A stretch of 64,000 bases of DNA from Gemmatimonadota bacterium (GTDB taxonomy: Bacteria > Gemmatimonadota > Gemmatimonadetes > Gemmatimonadales > Gemmatimonadaceae), in assembly GCA_020161135.1 (NCBI GenBank), contig JAIUOB010000005.1:124001-188000 (forward strand). Direction: 5' to 3'. Each line of letters opens with the position of its first letter. The first letter of the stretch is position 1. Of this stretch, positions 14,795 to 23,501 are shown in pieces. The notes beneath the pieces were generated by a model. That model did not search any database and had not been told where the DNA came from. It was given only the letters and a program-made list of their open reading frames with translations. The position numbers were made by a program, and so were the translations under genes.

Positions 14795-16798
14795 ATGTGG
14801 TCTGACAACGAAGCCGTCGTAGACCTGCTTAACGTCGAGCACCTCGTGGGTGCCGTGCTCCGCGTCGTCAAGGACGAACGGCTCGACCCGGTCACCGTGG
14901 GCGTCTACGGCGACTGGGGCAGTGGCAAGTCGAGCGTGATCCACCTGTTGCGCGAGCGCATTGCCACCGAGCCGGACCTGCTCGCCGTCTACTTCAACGG
15001 CTGGCGCTTCGAGGGATACGAGGATGCGAAGGCGGCCTTGGCCTCGACGATTCTGGAGCAGATCCAGGAGGAGGCCGAACAGCCCACTGGCGGAAAGCTG
15101 GCCAAGGTCAAGACCGTCGTCGTCGATGCGGTGAAGGCGTTCTGGGGGCGTATCGATACGCTGCGACTCGGCAAACACGCACTTGCGGTCGGCGCGAATG
15201 CCAGCATCGCGGCCGGCGCGGTCGCCTTGGGGGCGACCGCCGCGGCACCGGTCACTGTGGCCGCGCTGGTCGCGGCGGTGCTGGCATCGCTCGCGGCCTC
15301 GGGTAAGGAAATCGATGGTGAGCAACTGGCCGCGCTGATCAAGGCGCGAGAGGCGGCCGACGCGAAGGAGCAGCGCGACACGCACGTGTCGGTGCGCGAC
15401 TTCCACAAGGCGTTTGCGGAGCTCGTCCAGAAGCTCAATGTCAAACGGTTGGTGGTCATCGTCGATGACCTCGACCGATGCCTCCCCCACAACGTGATCG
15501 ACACGCTCGAGGCCATCCGGCTCTTCCTGTCGGCGCCCAAGACGGCCTTCGTGATCGCGGCGGAGGAGGGCCTCATCCGCGACGCCGTGGCGTCCCGGTT
15601 TGCGGAGTCGCCCGCCGCGGGAGGTCTCGACGGGCGCCCCCGGGCCTCGGTTGGCGCGCGCTACCTCGAGAAGCTCATTCAGGTACCCGTCCGCGTGCCC
15701 CCGCTCTCGCGGAGCGATCTGCACGGCTATCTCAACTTGCTTTTTGCGGAGCTGCGAGAGGCGGATGCCGCCACGTTCGCGCAGCTCTGCGAGCGCGTGC
15801 GCGCGTCGTCGTCCTATGACGCGGTGTCGTTCCACGCGGGGAACGCCAAGGAGCTGCTCGGTCGCGACGTCAGCGACGAACTCCGCTCCGACTTTCTCCT
15901 GGCGGAGCAGATCGCCCCGGTGCTCGCGATTTGTGCAGAGGGCAACCCGCGGCAGACGAAACGCTTCCTCAACGCCCTGGTGCTCCGGCTCCAGATGTCG
16001 GCAGATCGCAAGGTCATGCTCGACCGGGCCATTGCCGCGAAGATGCTGCTCCTCGAGTATTTCCTGCCCGAGATGTTTCGGACCTTGGCGCTTGACGCGG
16101 CAGCGCACGAAGGCCGTGCCGAGACGCTCGTCGACCTCGAGGCCGACGTGCGGGGCGGCGCCGGAGACGGCACGGCCACGCCGCGGGCTGGTGCGGCTGT
16201 GGGGACGTTCGCCATGCAAGCCGCCGCGATGCTCGACAACGAGCGGTTCCGCACGTGGCTGCGTGCAGATCCGCCGCTCGGCACGGTCGACCTCCGGCCG
16301 TACGTCTACTTCGCCAACGAGCGGTTCGCGCTCCCGGTGGGGCTGGCCCAACGGTTGAGCAAGGCCGGATCACGAGCCCTCGAGCAGCTGCTGGGGGACG
16401 CCGAGTCGGAGCAGGGCGCGGCCGCCGAGGTGACGGCCGGTCTGCCGCTGCCGGAGGCCGCCGTCATCTTGGGCGAGCTCACTGCGCGGGCACGAGGGAG
16501 CGGGGTCGATCTGCAGGCGCGCACCTCCCCCCTGCACGCCATGGTGGCGGTTGCGAAGAAGCGGCCAGAGGTCGGCACCGACGTCATCGCGGCGATCCTC
16601 GGCTTGCCGTACGAAGTGCTTCCGGCCGGAGCCGCGATCCTCATCGCGTCGCTCGCGCCAGATCCGAGCCTTCGAGAGCCCGCCGTGCGCGCACTCCGGA
16701 CGCTGTCGGCGCAGTCGAGGAACCCGGCGCTTTCGTCCGCGGCCGCCTCGCGACTGAAAACGCTCGAATCGCGCGCCGCAGCCGCGGCGGGGCGATAG
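14795..16798 (+). CDS. qatA: QatA, KAP-family P-loop NTPase of the Qat defence system
   Basis: The ATG at 14795 is chosen because GGAGG lies 6 nt upstream and because the protein then starts directly with the KAP fold (MWSDNEAVVDLLNVEHL). The 667-residue NTPase has Walker A GDWGSGKS at residues 39-46 and Walker B LVVIVDDLDRC around residues 220-227. A hydrophobic Ala-rich insert (about 130-165), as in KAP proteins that associate with membranes, lies between them. The Arg-rich sensor region (EGNPRQTKRFLNALVLRLQ) is also present. The gene is first in a qatABCD order known as an anti-phage system (Gao et al. 2020 nomenclature). The C-terminal third is helical and probably a partner-binding region. 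It ends 3 nt before qatB. Confidence 0.9.
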   Translation: MWSDNEAVVDLLNVEHLVGAVLRVVKDERLDPVTVGVYGDWGSGKSSVIHLLRERIATEPDLLAVYFNGWRFEGYEDAKAALASTILEQIQEEAEQPTGGKLAKVKTVVVDAVKAFWGRIDTLRLGKHALAVGANASIAAGAVALGATAAAPVTVAALVAAVLASLAASGKEIDGEQLAALIKAREAADAKEQRDTHVSVRDFHKAFAELVQKLNVKRLVVIVDDLDRCLPHNVIDTLEAIRLFLSAPKTAFVIAAEEGLIRDAVASRFAESPAAGGLDGRPRASVGARYLEKLIQVPVRVPPLSRSDLHGYLNLLFAELREADAATFAQLCERVRASSSYDAVSFHAGNAKELLGRDVSDELRSDFLLAEQIAPVLAICAEGNPRQTKRFLNALVLRLQMSADRKVMLDRAIAAKMLLLEYFLPEMFRTLALDAAAHEGRAETLVDLEADVRGGAGDGTATPRAGAAVGTFAMQAAAMLDNERFRTWLRADPPLGTVDLRPYVYFANERFALPVGLAQRLSKAGSRALEQLLGDAESEQGAAAEVTAGLPLPEAAVILGELTARARGSGVDLQARTSPLHAMVAVAKKRPEVGTDVIAAILGLPYEVLPAGAAILIASLAPDPSLREPAVRALRTLSAQSRNPALSSAAASRLKTLESRAAAAAGR

Positions 16799-16801
16799 GC
16801 C

Positions 16802-17749
16802 GTGGGGACTTCCGCCTCCAATCCTGGGCCGGGTGGACCGCCCCCACTGCTGCCCCCATGGGCGGAGCCCGCCGAGGGCAGCGACGGCAGCGACCATGGC
16901 AATGACGACGGGGCTTCGCCAGACGGGGCTCCGCCGGACGACGCACCGCCGGATGCCGCGCCGCCGGATGCGCCGCGTCCGAAGCCGGCGGTGCCCATAG
17001 GCGAGCCACCGACGTGGCCGTCGACGCGTCGCCTGATCGGCGCGGTGGGCACCGGGCGCGTGGGCGGCGCCGCCGGGCGCGAGAACGTCCGATCCGGCGT
17101 CCGCAGCGCCGTCGGCGCGATGGGCGGCGCACGACGCGCCGCGCAGCTGTCCACGGCCGGCAGTCAGACGGCGGGACGTTTCGCCAGCTTCCTGTCGGGG
17201 GTCGCGACGGGCGGCATCGCGAGCGCGGCGCGCGAGTTCGGGATCGCCGAGTTCCTGGATCGCAGTGCCGACGTGTTCCTCCTCCGGCTCGCGGACGCGC
17301 TGGCCCCGACCGGCGCCCTGACCGAGGACGCCGTCGCACGCGACGCGATGGATGACACGCTGCTCGAACTCTTTGACCAGATGGCCGTGCCGACGGGCGG
17401 CGTGCTGGCGCTCGACCGCATGACGCCGGCCCTCATGGCGGATGCGCTGCTGCGGTACGTGACGAACTACATCTACACGCGCGTGATCAACGCGCTCACG
17501 GCCCACATCCACGCCAAGTCCAACGGCATCATCCCGCGCATGCGCGAGATCGAGAAGGCCGCGCGGCACTACATCGAGGATGCGGTGCGGCTGGACATCG
17601 ACACCACCGCGTTCTTCGGCGCGCAGGGCGCCCTGTTTGCCGCCCGCTGGGACGCTGGGGAAGGGCAACGCGTGATCGACCGGCTTTTCGAGGAGTCGTA
17701 CGGTGTCGTGCAGGCGGGGCTGCGCCACGGCGACCGGGGCGCCGCATGA
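16802..17749 (+). CDS. qatB: QatB, Qat defence system protein
   Basis: A GTG start gives a 315-residue protein beginning MGTSASNPGPGGPPPLLPPW, the typical QatB opening. A low-complexity Pro/Asp/Ala linker follows (about 25-65, with repeated PPDAAPPDA-like units) and then a Gly/Ala-rich helical region (about 80-145). The folded C-terminal part (about 145-310) contains EFGIAEFLDRSADVFLLRLADAL, DALLRYVTNYIYTRVINALTAHI and FFGAQGALFAARWDAG. No catalytic motif was recognised; QatB is essential in tested Qat systems but of unclear activity. The gene starts 3 nt after qatA and overlaps qatC by 4 nt (ATGA), so stoichiometric co-translation is likely. Confidence 0.88.
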   Translation: MGTSASNPGPGGPPPLLPPWAEPAEGSDGSDHGNDDGASPDGAPPDDAPPDAAPPDAPRPKPAVPIGEPPTWPSTRRLIGAVGTGRVGGAAGRENVRSGVRSAVGAMGGARRAAQLSTAGSQTAGRFASFLSGVATGGIASAAREFGIAEFLDRSADVFLLRLADALAPTGALTEDAVARDAMDDTLLELFDQMAVPTGGVLALDRMTPALMADALLRYVTNYIYTRVINALTAHIHAKSNGIIPRMREIEKAARHYIEDAVRLDIDTTAFFGAQGALFAARWDAGEGQRVIDRLFEESYGVVQAGLRHGDRGAA

Positions 17750-19152
17750 GGGGGGCGACGCACGGCCCCGCGCCCACGTATCACGTGCTGCTCCGCGCGG
17801 GCGCGGAGGACACCTTCATCGTCGAGCCGGGAAGCCGGGGGCAACTCGTGGGACTGCGTATGGACGGCGCACCCGGCGATGACCGGTGGCGCGTTGATGA
17901 GGACGTGTGGGAGCCGCTCCGGCAGGCGGGACTGGTACCGACCCAGGACGCGGTCGATCTGTTTCGCGTGGCCACGGCTGCCTACTGCGCGGATCTGCTG
18001 GTGCCGCACCGAACGGCGTACGACCGATGGAGTCGACACATCGTGCTGCATGTGCCGGTGGCGGACCGCGCGCGGTGGGAGGCGGCAACGCCGGCGCTGT
18101 GCGCGCTGCTTGACTATCTGTCCGGGGACCACTGGAAGCTCGCCTTTCGCGAGTCACAGGTGCCGCCCCCGCCGCGGCCGCGTCCGATGCGGACGACGCC
18201 GACGCCGATCCATGCGCAGTGCGTCAGTCTGTTGTCGGGGGGGCTCGACTCCGCCATCGGCGGCGCCGATCTGCTCGCCGCAGGTCAGCGCGTGGCCTTC
18301 GTGAGCCACAACGCGAAAAGCGGCGGCGCCACGTTCTCGAGCCCGGCCCAGCAGGCCGTGCTCGACGCGTTGGGTCGCCACTTTCCCGCAGACCTCGCAC
18401 GTCCGCTCCGCTTTCGCCTGAATCCGCCGGCCCCGGTTGCGGGGGAGACCGAGAGCGTCACGACGACCCGCAGCCGCTCGATCATCTTCTTCGCGCTCGG
18501 TCTGCTCGTGGCGAGCGCGCTCGATGTGGCCCATGGTGGTGGGCCGGTGCCGCTCGTCGTGCCCGAGAACGGCCTGATCTCGCTCAACGTGCCACTCACC
18601 AAAGCACGCCTCGGGAGCTGGAGCACGCGCACGACGCACCCGCACACCTTGGCGATGCTGCGCGAGGCGATGCGGGAGCTCGGTCTGTCGACGCCGCTGC
18701 ACACGCCCTACGCCGCGCAGACGAAGGGGGAGATGCTGGGTGCGTGGGCGGCGCGCGACCGCGGGATTGCGGCGGACCTCGCGGCCGCGAGCGTGTCGTG
18801 TGCGCATCCGAACCAGAGCCGCTTCCTGGGGAGCGCACAGCGCCAACCGCACTGTGGGACGTGCGTGCCCTGCATCATTCGCCGCGCGTCCACGCAGCAC
18901 GCCGGCGTGGATGACGGCCGGTACAGCTTCGACCTCCCTAGCGCGCTGCCCACGCTCAAGCCGCGTCGGTCAGCCGACGTGCTGGCGTTTCTGTACGCGC
19001 TCGAGACGCGCCGTCGTCCGGCACGGGCGGTCGACATCAACCTGAGCGGCCCACTGCACGTGGAGACGGACGCGGAGCTGCAGCAGCTGCTCCGCGTGTA
19101 CGACGCTGGGATGGACGAGGTCGCGCGCCACCTCGGCGTGCCGATCCGGTAG
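17746..19152 (+). CDS. qatC: QatC, QueC-like PP-loop protein of the Qat system
   Basis: A 468-residue protein whose second half is a QueC-type ATP pyrophosphatase fold. The PP-loop LLSGGLDSAIGGADLL starts near residue 162. A four-Cys zinc site near residues 350-385 (SCAHPNQ, then HCGTCVPCIIRR) matches the QueC zinc ribbon. QueC makes the 7-cyano-7-deazaguanine base; in Qat systems QatC may modify a nucleic acid or protein with such a chemistry, which is inferred. The N-terminal 155 residues are specific to QatC. The start overlaps qatB and the stop lies 8 nt before qatD. The ligand-binding features visible (SGG.DS and all four Cys) are intact. Confidence 0.9.
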   Translation: MRGATHGPAPTYHVLLRAGAEDTFIVEPGSRGQLVGLRMDGAPGDDRWRVDEDVWEPLRQAGLVPTQDAVDLFRVATAAYCADLLVPHRTAYDRWSRHIVLHVPVADRARWEAATPALCALLDYLSGDHWKLAFRESQVPPPPRPRPMRTTPTPIHAQCVSLLSGGLDSAIGGADLLAAGQRVAFVSHNAKSGGATFSSPAQQAVLDALGRHFPADLARPLRFRLNPPAPVAGETESVTTTRSRSIIFFALGLLVASALDVAHGGGPVPLVVPENGLISLNVPLTKARLGSWSTRTTHPHTLAMLREAMRELGLSTPLHTPYAAQTKGEMLGAWAARDRGIAADLAAASVSCAHPNQSRFLGSAQRQPHCGTCVPCIIRRASTQHAGVDDGRYSFDLPSALPTLKPRRSADVLAFLYALETRRRPARAVDINLSGPLHVETDAELQQLLRVYDAGMDEVARHLGVPIR

Positions 19153-19160
19153 ACTGGCCG

Positions 19161-19943
19161 ATGGACGCCGCCGCTTCTCCCAGTCACGCGCACTTCCTCG
19201 ACACGCACTGCCACGTCGATCTGTACCCGGATCCGGCCGCGCTCCTCCGGCAGATCGAGCAGCAGCGGATCTACACCGTCGCGGTCACGAACACGCCGTC
19301 AGTCTTCTCGCGGCTCTGCGACATGGTGGGCACGGGGCGCTACGTCCGCCCCGCGCTCGGCCTCCATCCTGAGCTGGCCGTCCAACGGCACCGCGAGCTC
19401 CCGCAGTTCGCCACGCTGCTCCCACGCACGCGCTACGTCGGCGAGGTTGGCCTCGATTATCAGACGGGCGTGGAGTCGGAGCGCGCCACCCAGCGTCGGG
19501 TCTTTGCCTCGATTGTCGAGCAGTGCAACTCGGCGGGTGGGAAGGTGGTGACGGTGCACAGTCGCCGCGCGGCAGACGACGTCGTCGATGCGTTCGGGGC
19601 AGGGTTCCGAGGCACGTACATCCTGCACTGGTATTCGGGTGGCGTGCGCGCGCTACGCCGCGCGCTATCGAACGGAGCCTTCATCTCGGTGAACCCCGCG
19701 ATGATGCGCTCCGACCGCGGACGGGCGCTCGTCGCCGAGGTGCCTCGCGCGCGCGTGCTGACCGAGACCGACGGCCCGTTCGTCACGATGGGGTCAGCGG
19801 CGGTGCCCACCGCCGCCACACCGGCGGACGTCCGGGGCGTGGTCGTCGAGCTTGGCCTGCTCTGGGGGGTCGACCCCGCCGAGGCGCGCGACATCGTCTA
19901 CGGCAACTTCGCGTCCATGCTCACGACATCGCGCACATCCTAA
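19161..19943 (+). CDS. qatD: QatD, TatD-family metal-dependent nuclease
   Basis: A 260-residue TatD-type amidohydrolase-fold DNase closing the Qat operon. Metal-binding features are in place: the HxH motif (LDTHCHVDLYP, about residues 14-19), Glu in YVGEVGLDYQ (about 95), His in VVTVHSRRAADDVVDAF (about 131), His in YILHWYSGG (about 157) and the Asp/Glu of VLTETDGPFV (about 200). TatD enzymes cut DNA with a 3'-5' exonuclease activity; in Qat, QatD is the presumed effector or processing nuclease. It starts 8 nt after qatC. A 45-bp gap then separates it from a convergent minus-strand gene. Confidence 0.9.
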   Translation: MDAAASPSHAHFLDTHCHVDLYPDPAALLRQIEQQRIYTVAVTNTPSVFSRLCDMVGTGRYVRPALGLHPELAVQRHRELPQFATLLPRTRYVGEVGLDYQTGVESERATQRRVFASIVEQCNSAGGKVVTVHSRRAADDVVDAFGAGFRGTYILHWYSGGVRALRRALSNGAFISVNPAMMRSDRGRALVAEVPRARVLTETDGPFVTMGSAAVPTAATPADVRGVVVELGLLWGVDPAEARDIVYGNFASMLTTSRTS

Positions 19944-19988
19944 CGCTACCGCGCGCACGCCTGGCGCCGGCGAACGCGTTGAACGACG

Positions 19989-20567
19989 TCAGCTTGACTC
20001 CTCGTCGTCCCACAGCGACGGATTCCCGTCATCGGTCGGTGGCGGCGGGGCGACGTCGGGGCCCCCCTCGAGCCGCGCGCGCCGCCGCCGCCGGTACTGC
20101 TCCGCCGCGGGAGCGCTGAGATCCGCGTGAATGGCCCGAAGCGTCTGCAGCGTCTTCTCGAAGTCCGCCATGAGGAGCGGCGTGTCGTGGTCTCCGTCAG
20201 TGCGTTCGACGGTGGCCGTAAACTGCTTCATCGCCCAGACCGCACGCGCAAACCCCTCGCGCAGCTCGCGCGCGAGTTCGGCGTCGCTCACCTCGCCCAT
20301 GGACGCGGCCCCCGGCGCGGTGAGCGTGAGCGCTGCCTTGCCGTGCCCGGTGCGGGCCGCCCGATCCGCGGCCTCGATGCGTTCGACGAGGGCGGCGATG
20401 TCCGGGTCTCCCTTATTGAGCCAGTTATACAGCGTCTGGCGCGCCATGCCGATATGCGAGGCGATGGCTTTGACCTCGGCGGGGAAGGCGACTGGGTCCT
20501 CACGGTGTTTCCCGCCGAGGTACGCGTCCGTGGCGGCGATGAGCTGCGTCCTCTTGCTGGCGGCCAT
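19989..20567 (-). CDS. HTH protein at the end of the recombinase operon
   Basis: A 192-residue protein from ATG 20567. Residues about 25-60 contain a helix-turn-helix-like segment (AEVKAIASHIGMARQTLYNWLNKGDPDI), with the end of the segment reading like the recognition helix of small terminase or transposase-type HTH domains. A helical middle follows (LARELREGFARAVWAMKQF), then a C-terminal tail rich in Arg, Pro and acidic residues. It starts 6 nt after the RecD2-like gene and is probably the last gene of the recombinase transcript. Sequence-specific DNA binding within the element, such as at its ends, is plausible but inferred. No enzyme motif is visible. Confidence 0.6.
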   Translation of the reverse strand: MAASKRTQLIAATDAYLGGKHREDPVAFPAEVKAIASHIGMARQTLYNWLNKGDPDIAALVERIEAADRAARTGHGKAALTLTAPGAASMGEVSDAELARELREGFARAVWAMKQFTATVERTDGDHDTPLLMADFEKTLQTLRAIHADLSAPAAEQYRRRRRARLEGGPDVAPPPPTDDGNPSLWDDEESS

Positions 20568-20573
20568 TGGGTG

Positions 20574-22862
20574 TCAGAGGCTGTGGAGGCTGAGATGGCG
20601 CTGGAGGCCGGTGTGCCGTGGCGTCGTGCCGCCCGTGGCAGGGTCCAGGAGCCGCGACAAGGCCACCTCGTCGGCGAGGAGGGTCACGCTCCGGCGAGCC
20701 CGCGTGACGGCCGTATACAGCAGCTCACGGGTCAGCATCGCGCTGTGGGACCGGTGCGCGATGACGATCACGTCGGGCCATTCGGACCCTTGGGCACGGT
20801 GGATCGTGGTCGCCCAGGCAAGCTGCAGGTTGAGCAGCCGATAGCCGGTCACCGTGATCTCGCGGCCTTGATCGAATTGCACGGTCGCGGCCTCGGGCGT
20901 GGTCGCCATCACGTGACCCACTTCGCCGTTGAAGACGCCGGACGGTCCGAGGGCGTAGTCGTTGCGCGTCTGCATGACCGGATCGCCGACGCGGACCGAC
21001 GCGCCACCACCGATGACGGGCCCGCGCTCACGCACCGGGTTGAGCCGCGTCTGGAGGGCGGTGTTGAGGGCGTGCACGCCGAGGAGGCTCCCCCGTCGCT
21101 TCATGGGCGAGAGCACCTGCACGTCCGAGAGTGCCCGACCGTCGCGCCGCAGCCCCTCCAGCAGCGACGCGACCTGGGCTTGGCCGCGCAGGCCCTCGGC
21201 CTTCTCATCGGACCCCGCCACCCCGCCGCGGGCCATCGGCGCTCCCCCGGCGTGCCCGGACAGCGCCGTGCTGAAGGCGCAGAGGCGGAAGTCGGCGGCG
21301 GCCTGCAGCGGTTCGCCCTGGAGCAGCCGGTACGCGTTCTGGACGATGCCAGACTCGCGGCCCTGCCGAAACACCTCGGTAAGGTGGGCGCGGGGCACCT
21401 GAGGGCAGGCCAGCAGATCGCGGAGCACCGCGCCGTGCTCGATGCTGGGCAGCTGGTCGGTATCGCCCACCAGCACCACGCGCGCGGCGGGCGGCAGGTT
21501 ATCGAGGAGCCAGGCCATGAGCTCCGTGGGCAGCATGGAGACTTCGTCGACCACGACCAGATCCAGGTCGAGTGGGGCGCGCCGGCGTGAGCCGGGAACG
21601 CCGCCGATGAGTCGGTGCACGGTCTCGGCGGGGACGCCGGTGACTTGAGAGGCGCGGCTGGCGGCCTTGCCAGTGGGCGCGACGATCTTGAGGCGCAGTC
21701 CGAGGAGGCGGGCGGCATCGACGATGGCGCGCACGGTCGTGGTCTTCCCCGTGCCCGGTCCGCCGGTCAACACAAACAGACGGTGCGAGAGCGCGGCACT
21801 GGCCGCCTGCGCCTGCGTGGGCGAGAGTCCGGCCGAACGCGCGACCGCGGCCACGCGGGCCTGATCCGCCGCGCCCAAGGCGCACGGGCGCTGCAGCCGG
21901 CGGCGGACGTGGCGGCCGACGCGCCATTCCGCGTCGAGTGCGGAGGGCAGGTAATAACTGCCATCGTCTTCCGCGACGTGTCCGGCATCGACGGACACCG
22001 CCAGCGCCTGCTCGGCGCGTGCCTTCGCCCCAACGAGGTCGGCCACGGCCGGCGCCAGCAGCGCACGGGGAAGGCACGAGTGCCCGTCATCAGCGGCGGC
22101 CTCACCCAACGCGAGCACGGTCGCGGCGCTCAGCCGCTCCGGATGTTCGGTGGACACCCCGAGCGAGCGGGCCATGGCGTCCGCGCGTCGCCACGTGAAT
22201 CCCGGCACCTGGAGCAGCCAGTAGGGCCGCCGCAGCAGCACGATCTCGACGAGGTCCGCGGACCGGAAGAAGCCAAAGATCCGGCGGACATGCGCCATGG
22301 GGATCCCGCGTGACGAGAGCCGGAGGGCGAGGTCGTACGCGTCCTGCTGCTCGACATAGCGCGTGCGCCACTGCGTCCAGCCGGCTGCCAGGTCGCGTCC
22401 CACTTTGCCCGCAAAGAGGGTCTCGAGCAGGGCGGGCTGGTCGTTCAACAGGGTGACGGCGTTCGCGCCCAGCACCTTGGCAATGTGCGCGGCGCGCTGC
22501 CCGCCGATGCCTTCGAGGTTCGCCACGATGAAGTCGCGTACCCCACTCGTGGTCGTCGGCAACTGCACGTCGCGGCACTCATCCAGCACCAGTTGCTCGC
22601 GCTGCCCCGTGTGGAGCACGACCGCAGCGGGCGCCGCTTCCCAATGTCCGCGCACGAGCGCACTGCAGCCGACGGGGAGAAACGGCGCGCCGCGCGCCAC
22701 AAACCGGCACTCTCGACCCACCGCGAGTCGGAGGCGGCCGGATTGCCACGTACCCTCGTCCGAGACGCCTGGGTCGCGGCTCAGGATGGTCGCGCGCTCG
22801 CGCACGGATGATTCGCCAGGCCCGTTCACGTACAGCGCGATGCAGGGATCCTGCGCATCCAC
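20574..22862 (-). CDS. RecD2-like DNA helicase
   Basis: About 762 residues if started at GTG 22862; an ATG further upstream (22970) would overlap the TnpC-like gene by 68 bp and adds a poor-looking N-terminus. Tandem helix-hairpin-helix segments occupy about 85-240 (FIVANLEGIGGQRAAHIAKVLG; WLLQVPGFTWRRADAMARSLG), as in RecD2. SF1B helicase motifs follow: Walker A LTGGPGTGKTTTVRAI (about 360), motif II LVVVDEVSML (about 425), motif III VLVGDTDQLPSI, and motifs V/VI WATTIHRAQGSEW and LLYTAVTRARRSV near the end. The RecBC-free RecD2 class unwinds DNA 5'-3'. Here it lies inside a recombinase operon, so a role in element processing is likely. Confidence 0.85.
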   Translation of the reverse strand: MDAQDPCIALYVNGPGESSVRERATILSRDPGVSDEGTWQSGRLRLAVGRECRFVARGAPFLPVGCSALVRGHWEAAPAAVVLHTGQREQLVLDECRDVQLPTTTSGVRDFIVANLEGIGGQRAAHIAKVLGANAVTLLNDQPALLETLFAGKVGRDLAAGWTQWRTRYVEQQDAYDLALRLSSRGIPMAHVRRIFGFFRSADLVEIVLLRRPYWLLQVPGFTWRRADAMARSLGVSTEHPERLSAATVLALGEAAADDGHSCLPRALLAPAVADLVGAKARAEQALAVSVDAGHVAEDDGSYYLPSALDAEWRVGRHVRRRLQRPCALGAADQARVAAVARSAGLSPTQAQAASAALSHRLFVLTGGPGTGKTTTVRAIVDAARLLGLRLKIVAPTGKAASRASQVTGVPAETVHRLIGGVPGSRRRAPLDLDLVVVDEVSMLPTELMAWLLDNLPPAARVVLVGDTDQLPSIEHGAVLRDLLACPQVPRAHLTEVFRQGRESGIVQNAYRLLQGEPLQAAADFRLCAFSTALSGHAGGAPMARGGVAGSDEKAEGLRGQAQVASLLEGLRRDGRALSDVQVLSPMKRRGSLLGVHALNTALQTRLNPVRERGPVIGGGASVRVGDPVMQTRNDYALGPSGVFNGEVGHVMATTPEAATVQFDQGREITVTGYRLLNLQLAWATTIHRAQGSEWPDVIVIAHRSHSAMLTRELLYTAVTRARRSVTLLADEVALSRLLDPATGGTTPRHTGLQRHLSLHSL

Positions 22863-22902
22863 CGCGGCCCGATGCGTCGCGCACCGAGGGCTGGGGTGCC
22901 GG

Positions 22903-23499
22903 TCACGGCCGCCGCCGTGGCGCGCTGATTGGCATGACGCGGGTGTCCGTGGGTTGGCGCATCGCGGCATGTAGCAAGGCCATCTCGCGTGCCATCGCCG
23001 CGTTCAGGGTTTCGAGCTCACGGATCCGCGTGGCCGACTCCGTTCGGGCCTTCGCGAGCTGTTCCCGGAGCCGCGCGATCACGATGTCCGGATGGCGTGC
23101 GTCCACGGCCGACTGCGCGTCGGCGAGCCGCTGGTCGAAGGCGGCGATGACGGACGGATGCCGGTAGATCGTGGCGCGCGAGAGCCCGGCTTCGAGTGCC
23201 ACGTGCTCCTTCGTGATCGCCCGATAGGCCGGATCCGCGGTGCCGGCGAACACCCGTTCGAGCGCCGCGAGCAGTGCCGCCTCGGTCGCCAGCAGCTTCG
23301 CGGCGCGCCGCTCGTCGGCGGTGCGAGGCGGTGGCGTGGGTGCGGCATCGGCAGTGGGTCCGGTCGCCGTGGTCAGGCGGGTGCCGGCGCGGGGCCGGAT
23401 CGCGGTTGCCGACGCAAGGTGTAGCACGGGCGGCGGCGTGGCCGGGGCCGGGTCGGACGGGACGGAGGGGCCCGGGTGGGGCCTGGTGCGCTTGGGCAT
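22903..23499 (-). CDS. TnpC-like coiled-coil HTH protein of the recombinase operon
   Basis: A 198-residue product from ATG 23499. The first 60 residues are Pro/Ala/Thr-rich. A TetR-like HTH segment follows (LERVFAGTADPAYRAITKEHVALEAGLSRATIYRHPSVIAAF, about 75-120), then a long amphipathic helix suited to a coiled coil (IARLREQLAKARTESATRIRELETLNAAMAREMALLHAAM, about 140-180). This build of HTH plus coiled coil is that of Tn554 TnpC and DUF6262-type proteins found next to paired or triple recombinases. It starts 2 nt beyond the stop of the third recombinase and likely helps to orient the recombination reaction. The family match is by architecture rather than by invariant residues. Confidence 0.65.
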   Translation of the reverse strand: MPKRTRPHPGPSVPSDPAPATPPPVLHLASATAIRPRAGTRLTTATGPTADAAPTPPPRTADERRAAKLLATEAALLAALERVFAGTADPAYRAITKEHVALEAGLSRATIYRHPSVIAAFDQRLADAQSAVDARHPDIVIARLREQLAKARTESATRIRELETLNAAMAREMALLHAAMRQPTDTRVMPISAPRRRP

Positions 23500-23501
23500 C
23501 G

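Noticed and set aside
14213..16351. Long minus-strand frame across the qatA region.
   Set aside because: No domain seen; qatA is strongly supported on the plus strand with a ribosome-binding site and Walker motifs.
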